The notes under the pieces: generated by a model
Database searches by the model: none
Seen by the model: the letters and a program-made list of their open reading frames with translations, nothing else
What the model was told of the DNA's origin: nothing
Position numbers and translations under genes: made by a program
Source of the DNA: Sphingobacterium zeae
GTDB lineage: Bacteria > Bacteroidota > Bacteroidia > Sphingobacteriales > Sphingobacteriaceae
DNA: 64,000 nt
Assembly: GCF_030818895.1 (NCBI RefSeq)
Contig: NZ_JAUTBA010000001.1
Span: 1,612,001-1,676,000 of the forward strand
Direction of reading: 5' to 3'
In this document: one piece after another, positions 8,147 to 17,457 of the stretch
Layout: each line of letters opens with the position of its first letter
Position numbering within the stretch: position 1 is the stretch's first letter

Positions 8147-8760
8147 GTTTATTTGAAGATACTTATCGGACTATTGATGCAAAATATGAAGGGATTTTTA
8201 GGGATAAGGGCAGTAAGTTTATTGCCTACACCTTTCCTTTTAAATCCGAAGACCAATTAAAAGAGTTGCTCTTGGAAGTGAAAGCAATTCATCCCAAAGC
8301 GAGACATCATTGTTGGGCTTATCGTCTAACACCAGACCGAGCTGTCTTTCGAGTGAATGATGATGGCGAACCTTCGGGAACTGCAGGACGCCCTATTTTA
8401 AATGTGCTATTGTCTATGGATGTCACCAACATTATCGTAATTGTTGTACGGTATTTTGGAGGTACATTGTTGGGGGTGCCAGGTTTGATTAATGCCTACA
8501 AGTCGGCCACCCAAGACGCTTTGAACCAAGCAGAAATCATCGAGCGTACTGTGAATGACCATTATGGTATTTCCTTCGATTACCTCCATATGAATGATAT
8601 TATGCGGATAATTAAGGAAGAGTGCGTCGAAGTTGAAAAACAGGAATTTGATAATCAGTGTTATTTGGAGTTTGAAGTTCGAAAAATGCAGGTCAATCGA
8701 ATTGTTGATCGCTTCGCTAAAATTGAGGGCTGTCAGTTAACTTATTTATACACGCTATGA
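8143..8760 (+). CDS. YigZ / IMPACT family protein
   Basis: 205 residues with the UPF0029 (IMPACT) N-terminal domain: KGSKFIAYTFPFKSEDQL, HPKARHHCWAYRL, NDDGEPSGTAGRPIL and VVRYFGGTLLGVPGLI, followed by the smaller C-terminal DUF1949-like domain. The family is conserved from bacteria to eukaryotes; the eukaryotic member modulates Gcn2, and the bacterial role is not settled. Coupled by ATGA overlaps to both neighbours. Confidence 0.9.
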   Translation: MSLFEDTYRTIDAKYEGIFRDKGSKFIAYTFPFKSEDQLKELLLEVKAIHPKARHHCWAYRLTPDRAVFRVNDDGEPSGTAGRPILNVLLSMDVTNIIVIVVRYFGGTLLGVPGLINAYKSATQDALNQAEIIERTVNDHYGISFDYLHMNDIMRIIKEECVEVEKQEFDNQCYLEFEVRKMQVNRIVDRFAKIEGCQLTYLYTL

Positions 8761-9611
8761 TTAACGAATCGGAATTAGTTTTGAACGCAGATGGCAGTGT
8801 TTACCATCTGAATTTGTTGCCAGAAGACCTGGCCAATACCGTAATTACCGTAGGCGATCCAGACCGCGTGGCGAAAGTTTCGGCACACTTTGATCGCATT
8901 GAACTTAAAAAAGGAAAGCGCGAATTTATTACACATACCGGATATTTGGGGAATAAACGGCTAACCGTAATATCCACTGGTATAGGTACGGATAATATAG
9001 ACATCGTATTGAATGAACTGGATGCGCTTGCAAATATTGATTTTGCTAGTAGAACCGTGAAGTCCGTGTTGACCTCGCTGGATATAATACGCATTGGAAC
9101 TTCAGGGGCTGTACAACAAGATGTTGAAATGGGAACTATTTTGGCCTCTTCTTACGGTATAGGTCTTGATGCCTTGATGAACTATTATAAGGCTGCTTAT
9201 GACGATGAAGAGAAAGGGATTCAGGCGGAATTAGGTAGGCATTTTTCAGCGTTGAACTTGCAACCTTATGTTGCCAAAGGCAGTAAGAGCCTTCAGGAGC
9301 AGATCGCTTTTGACCTACCCAAGGGGATCACATTAACTGCACCGGGTTTTTACGCACCCCAGGGGCGACATTTGAGGGCAAATAATAGCATTCCTAATTT
9401 TGTGAGTTTAGTCAATTCTTTTCAATATAAAGCGCTACGCTTAACTAACCTGGAGATGGAAACTGCTGGTATTTACGCATTGGCCAAAATGTTTGGACAT
9501 CAAGCTTTATCCATCAATGCTATTTTGGCAAATAGGGTAGATGGTCATTTTTCTTCCACGCCCGAACAAGTTGTCGACAAGGCTATACAGCTCGTTTTAG
9601 CGCGCATTTAA
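8757..9611 (+). CDS. nucleoside phosphorylase (uridine phosphorylase-like)
   Basis: 284 residues of the PNP/UDP phosphorylase fold. Visible landmarks are the N-terminal phosphate loop VGDPDRVAKVSAHFD, STGIGTDNIDIVLNEL, IRIGTSGAVQ, and the nucleoside-binding NLEMETAGIYALAKM. The MET motif near residue 236 is typical for binding of the ribose hydroxyls. The enzyme cleaves a nucleoside with phosphate to the free base and ribose 1-phosphate in salvage; purine versus uridine specificity is not certain. Last gene of the ATGA-coupled unit; hairpins follow. Confidence 0.88.
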   Translation: MINESELVLNADGSVYHLNLLPEDLANTVITVGDPDRVAKVSAHFDRIELKKGKREFITHTGYLGNKRLTVISTGIGTDNIDIVLNELDALANIDFASRTVKSVLTSLDIIRIGTSGAVQQDVEMGTILASSYGIGLDALMNYYKAAYDDEEKGIQAELGRHFSALNLQPYVAKGSKSLQEQIAFDLPKGITLTAPGFYAPQGRHLRANNSIPNFVSLVNSFQYKALRLTNLEMETAGIYALAKMFGHQALSINAILANRVDGHFSSTPEQVVDKAIQLVLARI

Positions 9612-9637
9612 TTTTTTTGGAGAACAACTTGTGTAAT

Positions 9638-9653
9638 AGCCGCTTCGCGGCTG
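9638..9653. repeat. short GC-rich hairpin
   Basis: AGCCGC TTCG-type hairpin (AGCCGC, loop TTC, GCGGCT) 27 bases after the nucleoside phosphorylase stop. It has no T-run and may be a 3' stabilising structure. It is the first of three hairpins in under 100 bases. Confidence 0.4.
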
Positions 9654-9667
9654 CTGCAATAAAAGAG

Positions 9668-9723
9668 TGGATGTCGTCTACGACATCCAAATAGAAAAGG
9701 AATTGTCTTAAACAATTCCTTTT
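9668..9723. terminator. paired hairpins between convergent genes
   Basis: GGATGTCG/CGACATCC (9668-9687) is followed by AAAAGGAATTGT (9695-9706) pairing with ACAATTCCTTTT (9712-9723). The second hairpin has T-runs on both sides and contains the rodA stop codon in its loop, so it can terminate rodA on the minus strand and the nucleoside phosphorylase unit on the plus strand. Confidence 0.75.
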
Positions 9724-10973
9724 CTATTTGAATCAAATTTAAGCATGATGAAAAGCAAAATCGTGAAACTCCACAAAGAAGAGCCCCCGTAGCTGATAAA
9801 AGGTAGTGGTATCCCGATAACGGGTACAATACCTATTGTCATGCCGATATTAATAAACAAGTGAAAAAATAGAATGGAGGCTACACCATATGCATAGATC
9901 CTGGCGAAGGCCGAGCGCTGTCGTTCGGCAATGTGAATAATGCGTAACAGTAGCGTGAGATAGATCAGTAATAAGGTAACCGATCCGACAAAGCCCCATT
10001 CCTCTCCAACCGTGCAGAAAATAAAATCTGTACTTTGCTCAGGTACGAAATTATATTTTGTCTGGGTTCCCTGTAAATAACCTTTTCCCAAAAGCTGTCC
10101 CGATCCAATTGCAATTTTAGACTGATTCAAATTATAGCCCTTTCCCTTAGGATCTTCCATTTTCCCTAAAATGATGTCAATACGATCACGTTGATGCGAT
10201 TGTAAGACATGGTCATACACGAGGTCTACACAGAGAATAAATACTGCACATGCCGCAAAAAGTATACTGAGATTAATAATGTATTTTCTTCTCTTGCGGT
10301 AGTTCCACATCACAAGGCCAATGAGTAGTGCCAAAACCAAAATAAGTATCCATGGATTGACCAATAGAGCAAGGACGAAAAGCAAAATGCAGAGACCTCC
10401 AAATATCAGAAGCTCATTATTCACATAGCCCTCCCGGTAGAATACAAAAATCAACGAAAAGAATGCGAGGGCAGATCCAGTATCGGGTTGTAACATCACC
10501 AAAAATACAGGGAATAAAACAATACCGGCTCCCATAGCCAAAGTCTGCATCGTTGGAGCCTTATTGCTTTGAGAACTTAAAAAGTTAGCCAGCAACAGGC
10601 AGGTCGAAAGTTTCGCAAACTCCGACGGCTGTAAGCGGAAAAAACCGAGGTCGATCCAGGCCTGATTTCCACCAACATTTCGTCCGACGACCAACACGAT
10701 CACAAGCAGTACAGCAGTTATACCGTAAAATATTGGTGATGCCGAGCTGAAAAATTTAGCATCTATGATCAAAATGGATACCCCCAAGATAATAGCGGAA
10801 ACAAGATATAAAGACTGTTTTCCATAATTCGTACCCAACGTAAAGAAATTGGGCAGTTCGGGGTTAAAAACAGCAGCACGGATATTGAATAAGCCAATTA
10901 AGCATAGCGCAAGCCAAAGGGTTATTGTCAGCCAGTCTATCTTCCCAAAGAAACTAGTTTTTTGATTATTCAT
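9708..10973 (-). CDS. rodA: rod-shape determining protein RodA (SEDS glycosyltransferase)
   Basis: 421-residue polytopic membrane protein of the FtsW/RodA/SpoVE family, which polymerises lipid II into glycan strands together with a class B PBP. Conserved features include FRLQPSEFAKLS, MLQPDTGSALAFF, EQSTDFIFCTVGEEWGF and the C-terminal GIPLPFISYGGSSLW. A long hydrophilic-plus-hydrophobic middle part (about 190-260) is common in Bacteroidota. The start overlaps the end of mrdA by 8 bases. Last gene of the mreBCD-mrdA-rodA operon; its final codons form one arm of the terminator. Confidence 0.95.
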   Translation of the reverse strand: MNNQKTSFFGKIDWLTITLWLALCLIGLFNIRAAVFNPELPNFFTLGTNYGKQSLYLVSAIILGVSILIIDAKFFSSASPIFYGITAVLLVIVLVVGRNVGGNQAWIDLGFFRLQPSEFAKLSTCLLLANFLSSQSNKAPTMQTLAMGAGIVLFPVFLVMLQPDTGSALAFFSLIFVFYREGYVNNELLIFGGLCILLFVLALLVNPWILILVLALLIGLVMWNYRKRRKYIINLSILFAACAVFILCVDLVYDHVLQSHQRDRIDIILGKMEDPKGKGYNLNQSKIAIGSGQLLGKGYLQGTQTKYNFVPEQSTDFIFCTVGEEWGFVGSVTLLLIYLTLLLRIIHIAERQRSAFARIYAYGVASILFFHLFINIGMTIGIVPVIGIPLPFISYGGSSLWSFTILLFIMLKFDSNRKGIV

Positions 10974-12951
10974 ATCTTCTCTTTATCTCGCTATGGTGAA
11001 CAATTGTTTCTTTTGGTTTCGTCACAGCGGCCAGTTGCCGTTTAGATTTTAACGTGTCCGTTTTGGATTTGACTGAGTCTGTTTTTTTTACATCCTTAGT
11101 AGCCTTTGGATCCACCACTTTTTTAGGCGCAGGAAGAAAATTTGCATTATAGATGCGATCCTGGATATACTTAGGAGCAGTGATGGTGTCTTTGAGGTAT
11201 TTCTCGACCATCATACTGGCAATAGGTCCTGCCCATGTTCCACCGTAACCTGCATTTTCAACAAAGACAGCAATAGCGATTTTAGGATTATCCCGCGGCG
11301 CAAAAGCAAAGAAAACAGCGTGGTTTTCCCCATGCGGGTTCTGAGCCGTACCTGTTTTACCACACATTTCGATACCCGGAATACGATTGGACCAAGCTGT
11401 TCCCTCAGGTGTATTGACAGCATCGCTCATGCCCTGAATAACTACAGGATAGTATTTTTCATCAACACCGGCACTGATTTTTTCCGTAAATTCCTTCTTG
11501 GCAATTTTCTTTTCTCCAATTCCTTTAATCAAATGCGGTCTGTAGTAAAACCCTTTATTAGCAACGATAGCCATGATATTGGCCATTTGCAATGGCGTTA
11601 TTCCCATTTCCCCTTGCCCGATGGATAAGGAAATGTTAAAACTTGAACGCCATTTATCGTTACCGTATCGTTTGGTATAAAAATCTGATGTCGGCAATAA
11701 ACCTGGTTTCTCCCCGGGTAGATCAATGCCCAGTTTATGGCCTATCCCAAACTGGGTTACTGCGTTGCGCCATAAATCATAAGCTTTAGGTCCCGAAAGG
11801 CCACGTCCATCAATCATTTTGGCATATGTAAAACCATAATAAGTATTGCATGATACGGCTACCGATCGCTGTAAAGTAGTCGATCCATGATAGTGCGTAC
11901 AGCCCATCCATCCACGTCCACCGCCATAACTGTACCCATGCGGGCAGAAGAATACCGTATTACGATCAATCACACCCGCCTGTTGCGCTGTCAATGCAGA
12001 TACCACCTTAAATACAGATCCTGGCGGGTAAGAAGCTTGAATAGGACGGTTAAACAGCGGTTTCGTTTCATCCTTCAATAATTTCATATAATTATTGCCC
12101 GATTGTCGTCCCACCATCATGTTTGGATTATAGCTTGGACTACTTACATAGGCCAAGATTTCACCTGTTGCTGGCTCGATAGCAACAATGGATCCCAATT
12201 TATTTTTCATCAGGTTTTCCCCTAGAATTTGAAGGTCTTTATCCAAAGAAGAAACCAGTCCTTCCCCTGCAACAGCTAGTGTGTCGTATTTGCCTTCCAT
12301 AAATACACCCTTGGGGCGGTTTAGTGCATCGACCATCAAATTATTAACACCGCGTTTCCCACGAATGAGGTCTTCATAGGAGCGCTCTATACCGCTGCGG
12401 CCAATATAGTCACCACTTCGGTAAAATCCATTGGAGCGTTCAATATCCTTGTCGTTTACCTCACTGACATAACCCAAAAACTGAGCCGCTATGCTATCGG
12501 GATAACTTCTGATTGTTCTCTTCTGCACATAGAAACCCCGAAATTGATATTGATACTCCTGATATTGGGCCCATGTCCGTACAGAAAGCTGTTTTTCAAA
12601 AATAGATGCACGATAAGGTGAGTGTATTCTAGCCTTTTCCATCCGTTTGATAAAACCTTCTTTATCAATATCTATCAATTTACAAAACAGTGCCGTATCA
12701 ATTTCTTTCACTTCACGAGGGGTGACCATAAGGTCATATACTGGTTCGTTCTGAACCAGCACCTTTCCTTTTCGATCCAGTATAACCCCTCTCGCAGGGT
12801 AGACAATGACCTTGCGCATCACATTACTGTTGGCAGAATGTATGTACGAATCGTCTATGATCTGCAAATAAAATAAGCGGGCCATCAGTGTCAGTGTGAT
12901 GGCGATAAAGATTCCGGAAACGACGTACTTGCGCGCAAAAAAACTGTTCAT
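10966..12951 (-). CDS. mrdA: penicillin-binding protein 2 (transpeptidase)
   Basis: 661-residue class B PBP that cross-links peptidoglycan during elongation, partner of RodA. An N-terminal membrane anchor (about 12-30) precedes a PBP dimerisation domain and a transpeptidase domain with the SxxK motif in YPPGSVFKVV, the SCN motif in AVSCNTYYG and the KTG motif in CGKTGTAQNPHG. The last 60 residues form a Lys/Thr/Asp-rich tail (KKTDSVKSKTDTLKSKRQL) with no family match that I recognise; such tails are variable. Co-directional and overlapping with rodA, 27 bases after mreD. Confidence 0.95.
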   Translation of the reverse strand: MNSFFARKYVVSGIFIAITLTLMARLFYLQIIDDSYIHSANSNVMRKVIVYPARGVILDRKGKVLVQNEPVYDLMVTPREVKEIDTALFCKLIDIDKEGFIKRMEKARIHSPYRASIFEKQLSVRTWAQYQEYQYQFRGFYVQKRTIRSYPDSIAAQFLGYVSEVNDKDIERSNGFYRSGDYIGRSGIERSYEDLIRGKRGVNNLMVDALNRPKGVFMEGKYDTLAVAGEGLVSSLDKDLQILGENLMKNKLGSIVAIEPATGEILAYVSSPSYNPNMMVGRQSGNNYMKLLKDETKPLFNRPIQASYPPGSVFKVVSALTAQQAGVIDRNTVFFCPHGYSYGGGRGWMGCTHYHGSTTLQRSVAVSCNTYYGFTYAKMIDGRGLSGPKAYDLWRNAVTQFGIGHKLGIDLPGEKPGLLPTSDFYTKRYGNDKWRSSFNISLSIGQGEMGITPLQMANIMAIVANKGFYYRPHLIKGIGEKKIAKKEFTEKISAGVDEKYYPVVIQGMSDAVNTPEGTAWSNRIPGIEMCGKTGTAQNPHGENHAVFFAFAPRDNPKIAIAVFVENAGYGGTWAGPIASMMVEKYLKDTITAPKYIQDRIYNANFLPAPKKVVDPKATKDVKKTDSVKSKTDTLKSKRQLAAVTKPKETIVHHSEIKRRYE

Positions 12952-12978
12952 AGAAATGAATTTCTATCCATCGATCTA

Positions 12979-13497
12979 CTATAACCGATCTTTCTTTTTG
13001 TAGAATAATATGCTAAATAATAGCATGATAATTACTGTAAATATACAACTTAAAACGATACTCAATAAGGTGTATTGGATGTGTTGGAAGGAAAAAGATT
13101 CCAATAAATACAAAAATGTATGATGAATCAATGTTCCGAAGAAGATATAAGAAAAGAACCAACGGATGTTCATGAATCCCAACATGGGGGTGAAAAAAGA
13201 TTCGCGTTCTTCCACTTCGAGGGTAATTTTCATGAAGAAAATACGGAAAGCAGCTAATGCAACACAGGCCGCAGTATTGACCCCTAAAGTATCATAAAAA
13301 GAATCTACGGTGAGCCCAGTTAGAAATGCGATCAAATAGACCAGAAAATTAGGCGTTCCCGTTGGAAGCAAAAAAACAAATAAAATATAAGGAAATGCTG
13401 CGACAAGATTGTAGTAACCAATGTTTTGAAATAGGAAAACTTGCATGCCTATCAACACGATAAATCGAATAATATTAAATATTAAAATCCTAGCCAT
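12979..13497 (-). CDS. mreD: rod shape-determining protein MreD
   Basis: 172-residue hydrophobic protein with about five membrane segments, the size and position expected of MreD, which bridges MreC and the PBP2-RodA synthase at the inner membrane. Sequence conservation in the family is low, so the call leans on synteny: it overlaps mreC by 8 bases and precedes mrdA. Confidence 0.88.
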   Translation of the reverse strand: MARILIFNIIRFIVLIGMQVFLFQNIGYYNLVAAFPYILFVFLLPTGTPNFLVYLIAFLTGLTVDSFYDTLGVNTAACVALAAFRIFFMKITLEVEERESFFTPMLGFMNIRWFFSYIFFGTLIHHTFLYLLESFSFQHIQYTLLSIVLSCIFTVIIMLLFSILFYKKKDRL

Positions 13498-14332
13498 TGT
13501 CCTTTGTCGATTCTTCTAGTGTTTTTAATTCGTTATTTAACAGGTCTTTTACAACATACACATGCTGTAAGTTGGAAAAGTTGGTACTTAACAATATCCT
13601 AAGATCTAAAAAGGCATCTCCGGAGGAGATACCCGTCTGAATAACAGTTCCAACAAAAATCCCTTTTGGAAAGTGGCCCGAATATCCCGAGGTATATACT
13701 TTGTCTCCCTTGTTGACTTTAATGTGATTTGGGATTTCCTTGACCATTGCCGCGCGATAGTCCATGCTATTTCCCCATATCAACGAACCAAACACTTCAG
13801 TATGACCGAGCGTAACCGATATTCTCGTGTCAGGATGCAACAAGGATTGAACCGTCGAGAAATGAGGTGATACATTTAAGACAATACCTACTACGCCATT
13901 GGGGGCGATCACACCCATTCCGCGCTCGATACCATCCTTACTCCCTTTATCAAGTGTAATTGTATTTGCTTTTTGGTGAATGCTGTTGTTGATGACATTC
14001 GCAATAATAAATTCATAACGCCCAAATTCGCTGCTATCAATAGCCGGTACAGCACCAATGTTGATGCTGTCCGTCGACCGATAGGCCTGTAAGTCCTTTC
14101 TCAATTGCGCGTTTTCTCTTGCGAGCGCATCGTTAGTTTCATCGAGGTGAAGATAGCTTTTCCAGGAATTGACTTTTGCATAAAGGCCTCCGATGATACT
14201 ATTCGAAGAATTTAAGACCGAATTACGTTGGAAAGAATTATTGGTGATGACCAAAAATAAAGAGAATCCAAAAAAGAGGATAAACCAAAAGAATGCATTA
14301 TATCGTCTTAGGAATAACCAAAGGTTTCTCAT
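13490..14332 (-). CDS. mreC: rod shape-determining protein MreC
   Basis: 280 residues: an N-terminal membrane anchor (FWFILFFGFSLFLVI), a coiled-coil stretch (about residues 58-90, NDALARENAQLRKDLQAY) and the beta-barrel-rich periplasmic MreC domain (TLDKGSKDGIERGMGVI, NGVVGIVLNVSPHFSTVQSL, GDKVYTSGYSGHFPKGI). It scaffolds the elongation complex between MreB and PBP2. Between mreB and mreD in the operon. Confidence 0.94.
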   Translation of the reverse strand: MRNLWLFLRRYNAFFWFILFFGFSLFLVITNNSFQRNSVLNSSNSIIGGLYAKVNSWKSYLHLDETNDALARENAQLRKDLQAYRSTDSINIGAVPAIDSSEFGRYEFIIANVINNSIHQKANTITLDKGSKDGIERGMGVIAPNGVVGIVLNVSPHFSTVQSLLHPDTRISVTLGHTEVFGSLIWGNSMDYRAAMVKEIPNHIKVNKGDKVYTSGYSGHFPKGIFVGTVIQTGISSGDAFLDLRILLSTNFSNLQHVYVVKDLLNNELKTLEESTKDNG

Positions 14333-14424
14333 TTTTTAATGTGGGTATTTAATAAGCAAGCGATATAATAGTTTTGCATATTATATCGCTCTTTAATAAA
14401 ATATTGTTATTAATTATCGAACGG

Positions 14425-15450
14425 TTAGGATTGCATCAAAAATTTAAATCGTCCGATATTTTTAAGTGCGATACCAGTTCCTCTTACGACAGCGCGTAAT
14501 GGATCTTCAGCAATGTGCACTGGAAGTTTAGTCTTAGCTTGTATACGACGATCCAGACCGCGTAATAAAGCACCACCGCCAGTCAGGTAAATACCTGTTT
14601 GATAAATATCTGCTGATAATTCTGGGGGGGTAATTTCTAAAGCTTTTAAGATCGCCTCTTCAATTTTTGAGATGGATTTATCCAGACAATGGGCTATTTC
14701 GGTATAAGAAACAGTGATTTGTTTAGGAACACCAGTCATCAAATCACGCCCTTGAACAGCAAAATCTGCGGGTGGTTCCTGCAATTCCGGAAGAGCAGCA
14801 CCCACTTCAATTTTTATTTTTTCAGCCGTACGTTCACCGATCATGATGTTATGTTGTCGTCTGATGTATTGAACGATATCGGAGTCAAAGTTATCACCCG
14901 CAACGCGAATAGACTGGTCACATACGATACCCGACAAAGCAATGACTGCTATTTCGGTAGTACCACCACCGATATCGATAATCATATTACCCATCGGTTC
15001 TTCCACATCAATCCCTATACCTACAGCAGCGGCCATGGGCTCGTGAATCAAATAGACTTCCTTAGCACCAGCAATTTCAGCGGAGTCGCGTACTGCTCTT
15101 TTTTCCACCTCTGTAATACCAGAAGGAATACAAACAACCATACGAAGCGAAGGGAAAAACCAACTTTTGCCATTGTTTACTAATTTTACCATTCCTCTGA
15201 TCAAATGCTCAGCAGCCGTAAAATCAGCAATTACGCCATCACGTAAAGGACGTACTGTCTTTATATTGTCGTGTGTTTTACCCTCCATTTGCATGGCTTG
15301 GCGGCCAATGGCGATCACTTTATTTGTGGTGCGGTCAAATGCAACAATAGAAGGTTCATCCACTACTACTTTGTCATTATGAATTATTAGGGTATTTGCA
15401 GTACCCAAGTCAATCGCAACTTCTTGCGTAAACCAATTAAATAAGCCCAT
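14425..15450 (-). CDS. mreB: rod shape-determining protein MreB (actin homologue)
   Basis: 341-residue actin-like ATPase that forms membrane-bound filaments directing lateral wall synthesis. Motifs: phosphate-1 VAIDLGTANTLI, phosphate-2 MIIDIGGGTTEIAV, adenosine motif TGGGALLRGLDRRI, and the highly conserved VCIPSGITEVEKRAVRDS. First gene of mreBCD-mrdA-rodA. A -7 promoter match lies 34 bases upstream. The 92-base gap to mreC has no strong hairpin, so read-through is expected. Confidence 0.97.
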   Translation of the reverse strand: MGLFNWFTQEVAIDLGTANTLIIHNDKVVVDEPSIVAFDRTTNKVIAIGRQAMQMEGKTHDNIKTVRPLRDGVIADFTAAEHLIRGMVKLVNNGKSWFFPSLRMVVCIPSGITEVEKRAVRDSAEIAGAKEVYLIHEPMAAAVGIGIDVEEPMGNMIIDIGGGTTEIAVIALSGIVCDQSIRVAGDNFDSDIVQYIRRQHNIMIGERTAEKIKIEVGAALPELQEPPADFAVQGRDLMTGVPKQITVSYTEIAHCLDKSISKIEEAILKALEITPPELSADIYQTGIYLTGGGALLRGLDRRIQAKTKLPVHIAEDPLRAVVRGTGIALKNIGRFKFLMQS

Positions 15451-15483
15451 CTGCTAATCCTTAAGCTATTTTAAAATAATATG

Positions 15484-15491
15484 CAAACCTA
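15484..15491 (-). promoter_or_regulatory. -7 promoter element of the mre operon
   Basis: The minus strand reads TAGGTTTG, a full match to TAnnTTTG, 34 bases before the mreB start. A -33 TTTG is not obvious in the T-rich stretch upstream. Confidence 0.5.
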
Positions 15492-15805
15492 CCAAAAAAA
15501 ATTAATCTTTTTGAGGTTATACATTAAAAAAAAAGATATTATGAAAGTAAATTCTATCAGGAAAAAACTGTCCTTAAATTTAACGCATATAATCTGTAAA
15601 TGTTACGTGCTAAGCGAAGTTATTTTAAATTGGATACCCCTGAAAGAAGCATAAAATACGTTTTTTGAAATCATTGGCTGTTAAAACAAAGGGTTCAATA
15701 ACGAAAGGTTGGTTTTGAAAAGTTAGTGGAAGTCTAATGTTGTGATGTGATTAGAGACTCAACTAGTGCAACATTATCGCCAGTGGTAAGCCGATTAGAG
15801 GGGGG
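15492..15805. other. intergenic interval without recognised features
   Basis: About 310 bases between the mre promoter and the ndh terminator. The only frame of note is a 37-codon ATG ORF at 15541 with no ribosome site or conserved signature; I do not call it a gene. Confidence 0.4.
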
Positions 15806-15847
15806 ATAAAAAAGACAGCGCCATGATCTTAGTATCATGGCGCTGTC
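15806..15847 (-). terminator. intrinsic terminator of ndh
   Basis: GACAGCGCCATGAT (15814-15827) pairs perfectly with ATCATGGCGCTGTC (15834-15847) across a 6-base loop; on the minus strand the stem is followed by a TTTTTT run. It lies 43 bases after the ndh stop. Confidence 0.9.
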
Positions 15848-15889
15848 GTGGATATTGATTTATTTCAGATGGGAAATACTGTCAAAAGG

Positions 15890-17200
15890 CTATTGCACTG
15901 TTTCTGCCTGATTTTTTTCCGGAACTGGTTCATCGTACTTGTGGAATATTAAACGTACACCGCTGTTTTTTGTGAAAAATTTAATTGACCAGTTTACAAA
16001 AGTAATGAGTTTATTTCTGAATCCATAAATGGACATCAAGTGGACGAACATCCACGTCATCCAGCCAAAGAATCCATTAAAATGAATTTTTCCCATATCA
16101 ACGACCGCTTTATTACGGCCTATAGTAGCCATCGAGCCTTTGTCGAAATAATTGAATTTCTCAGTTGGCTGGTTGGAAATTGTTTGAAGGATGTGTTTAG
16201 CAACATAGGCTCCCTGTTGTTGAGCTACCGGTGCAACACCTGGTAAGCCACGAGGAAGATCATCTGTAATAAACGCCGAAACATCACCAATGGCATAAAC
16301 ACCTGGCATATCGATAACGCGACATTGATCGTCCGTCTGTATACGGTTTCCGCGCTGGATAATTTCTTTTTTAAATCCATCAGGATATTGCCCAGCTACG
16401 CCGGCACCCCAAATCACGGTTTTTGTCTCAATGCTTCTGCCGTCGGCGAAAGTAATCGAATTACCATCATAACCTGTTACCTGAACATTCAATAACACTT
16501 CTACACCTAGATCTTTCAGGTATCTTTCCGAATCTTTCGAAGATTTTTCGGACAGATTGGCCAATACTTTTGGAAGTCCTTCGACCAAGTAAACCGACAT
16601 CTCAGATTTTTTTAATTCTGGATAGTCTTTTTCAAGAACGTTGTTTTTGATTTCTGCGATTGCACCCGAAAGTTCTACACCTGTCGGACCACCTCCAACA
16701 ATAACGAAGTTCAGATTGGCTTTACGATCAGCTGGATTTTCTATCCGTACCGCCTCTTCCAGGTTTTGTAAAACATAGCTACGAATATTTAGTGCTTCTT
16801 GTATGTTTTTCATTGGCAAAGCATATTTCGTGATTTGTTGATTGCCGAAGAAGTTCGTCGTGGCACCTGTAGCGACGATCAAATAATCATAGTCAAAATC
16901 ACCAACGTCTGTCCTTACAATTTTGGCCACGTTATCTACACTCTTTACGTCAGCAAGTCTAAAGTGGAAGTTGTCTTGGCCTTTGAACATTTTGCGAACA
17001 GGGAAAGAGATAGAATCCGCCGAAAGAGTACCCGTGGCTACCTGATACATCAAAGGTTGAAAAGTATGAAAGTTATTTCTGTCCAGCAACAGAACTTCAA
17101 CTTCCTTATTTTTAAGCTTTTTAGCAACTTCAATTCCTCCAAATCCAGCACCAATAATGATTACTCTTGGGAATTTTCTATTTGAACTATTGCTTGGCAT
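15890..17200 (-). CDS. ndh: type II NADH dehydrogenase (NDH-2)
   Basis: 436-residue FAD flavoprotein that passes electrons from NADH to quinone at the inner face of the membrane without pumping protons. Two dinucleotide-binding folds are seen: FAD site IIGAGFGGIEVAKKL near residue 15 and NADH site FVIVGGGPTGVELSGAI in the middle; GVYAIGDVSAF is the second FAD contact. The C-terminal part (FFGWMTWMFVHLMSIYGF and the following helix) is the amphipathic membrane-binding region. Monocistronic by appearance: strong terminator after it, 250 bases before it to the ferredoxin gene. Confidence 0.93.
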   Translation of the reverse strand: MPSNSSNRKFPRVIIIGAGFGGIEVAKKLKNKEVEVLLLDRNNFHTFQPLMYQVATGTLSADSISFPVRKMFKGQDNFHFRLADVKSVDNVAKIVRTDVGDFDYDYLIVATGATTNFFGNQQITKYALPMKNIQEALNIRSYVLQNLEEAVRIENPADRKANLNFVIVGGGPTGVELSGAIAEIKNNVLEKDYPELKKSEMSVYLVEGLPKVLANLSEKSSKDSERYLKDLGVEVLLNVQVTGYDGNSITFADGRSIETKTVIWGAGVAGQYPDGFKKEIIQRGNRIQTDDQCRVIDMPGVYAIGDVSAFITDDLPRGLPGVAPVAQQQGAYVAKHILQTISNQPTEKFNYFDKGSMATIGRNKAVVDMGKIHFNGFFGWMTWMFVHLMSIYGFRNKLITFVNWSIKFFTKNSGVRLIFHKYDEPVPEKNQAETVQ

Positions 17201-17404
17201 ATTTTTAATAGTTTGTTGTAAAAATTCGGTACAATCGAATTAAGCTGCAAATATCTTAAATTTTGGTTCAAAAAACTAAAAAATATTTATTTATTGCGCC
17301 GATATGTTGTGAATTTTATTGTGAAAAGGCTAAATCTTTCAATCATATGTTTTGTAGATGTTTGATTTTTAGTCTTTTATGTTGATCTGTTACTATCTTA
17401 AAAA

Positions 17405-17457
17405 AAAGAGGTTGGTCGTGATCTCATGGTGTATTTCATACACCATGAGATCACGAC
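17405..17457 (-). terminator. terminator with a 20-bp perfect stem at the ferredoxin stop
   Basis: Arms 17415-17434 and 17438-17457 are perfectly complementary over 20 bp around a 3-base loop. The minus strand continues into CTTTTTTT at 17409-17401. The ferredoxin stop codon lies inside the stem, so the terminator overlaps the gene end. Confidence 0.9.

Noticed and set aside
13673..13870. Small plus-strand frame inside mreC
   Set aside because: Antisense shadow with no ribosome site.
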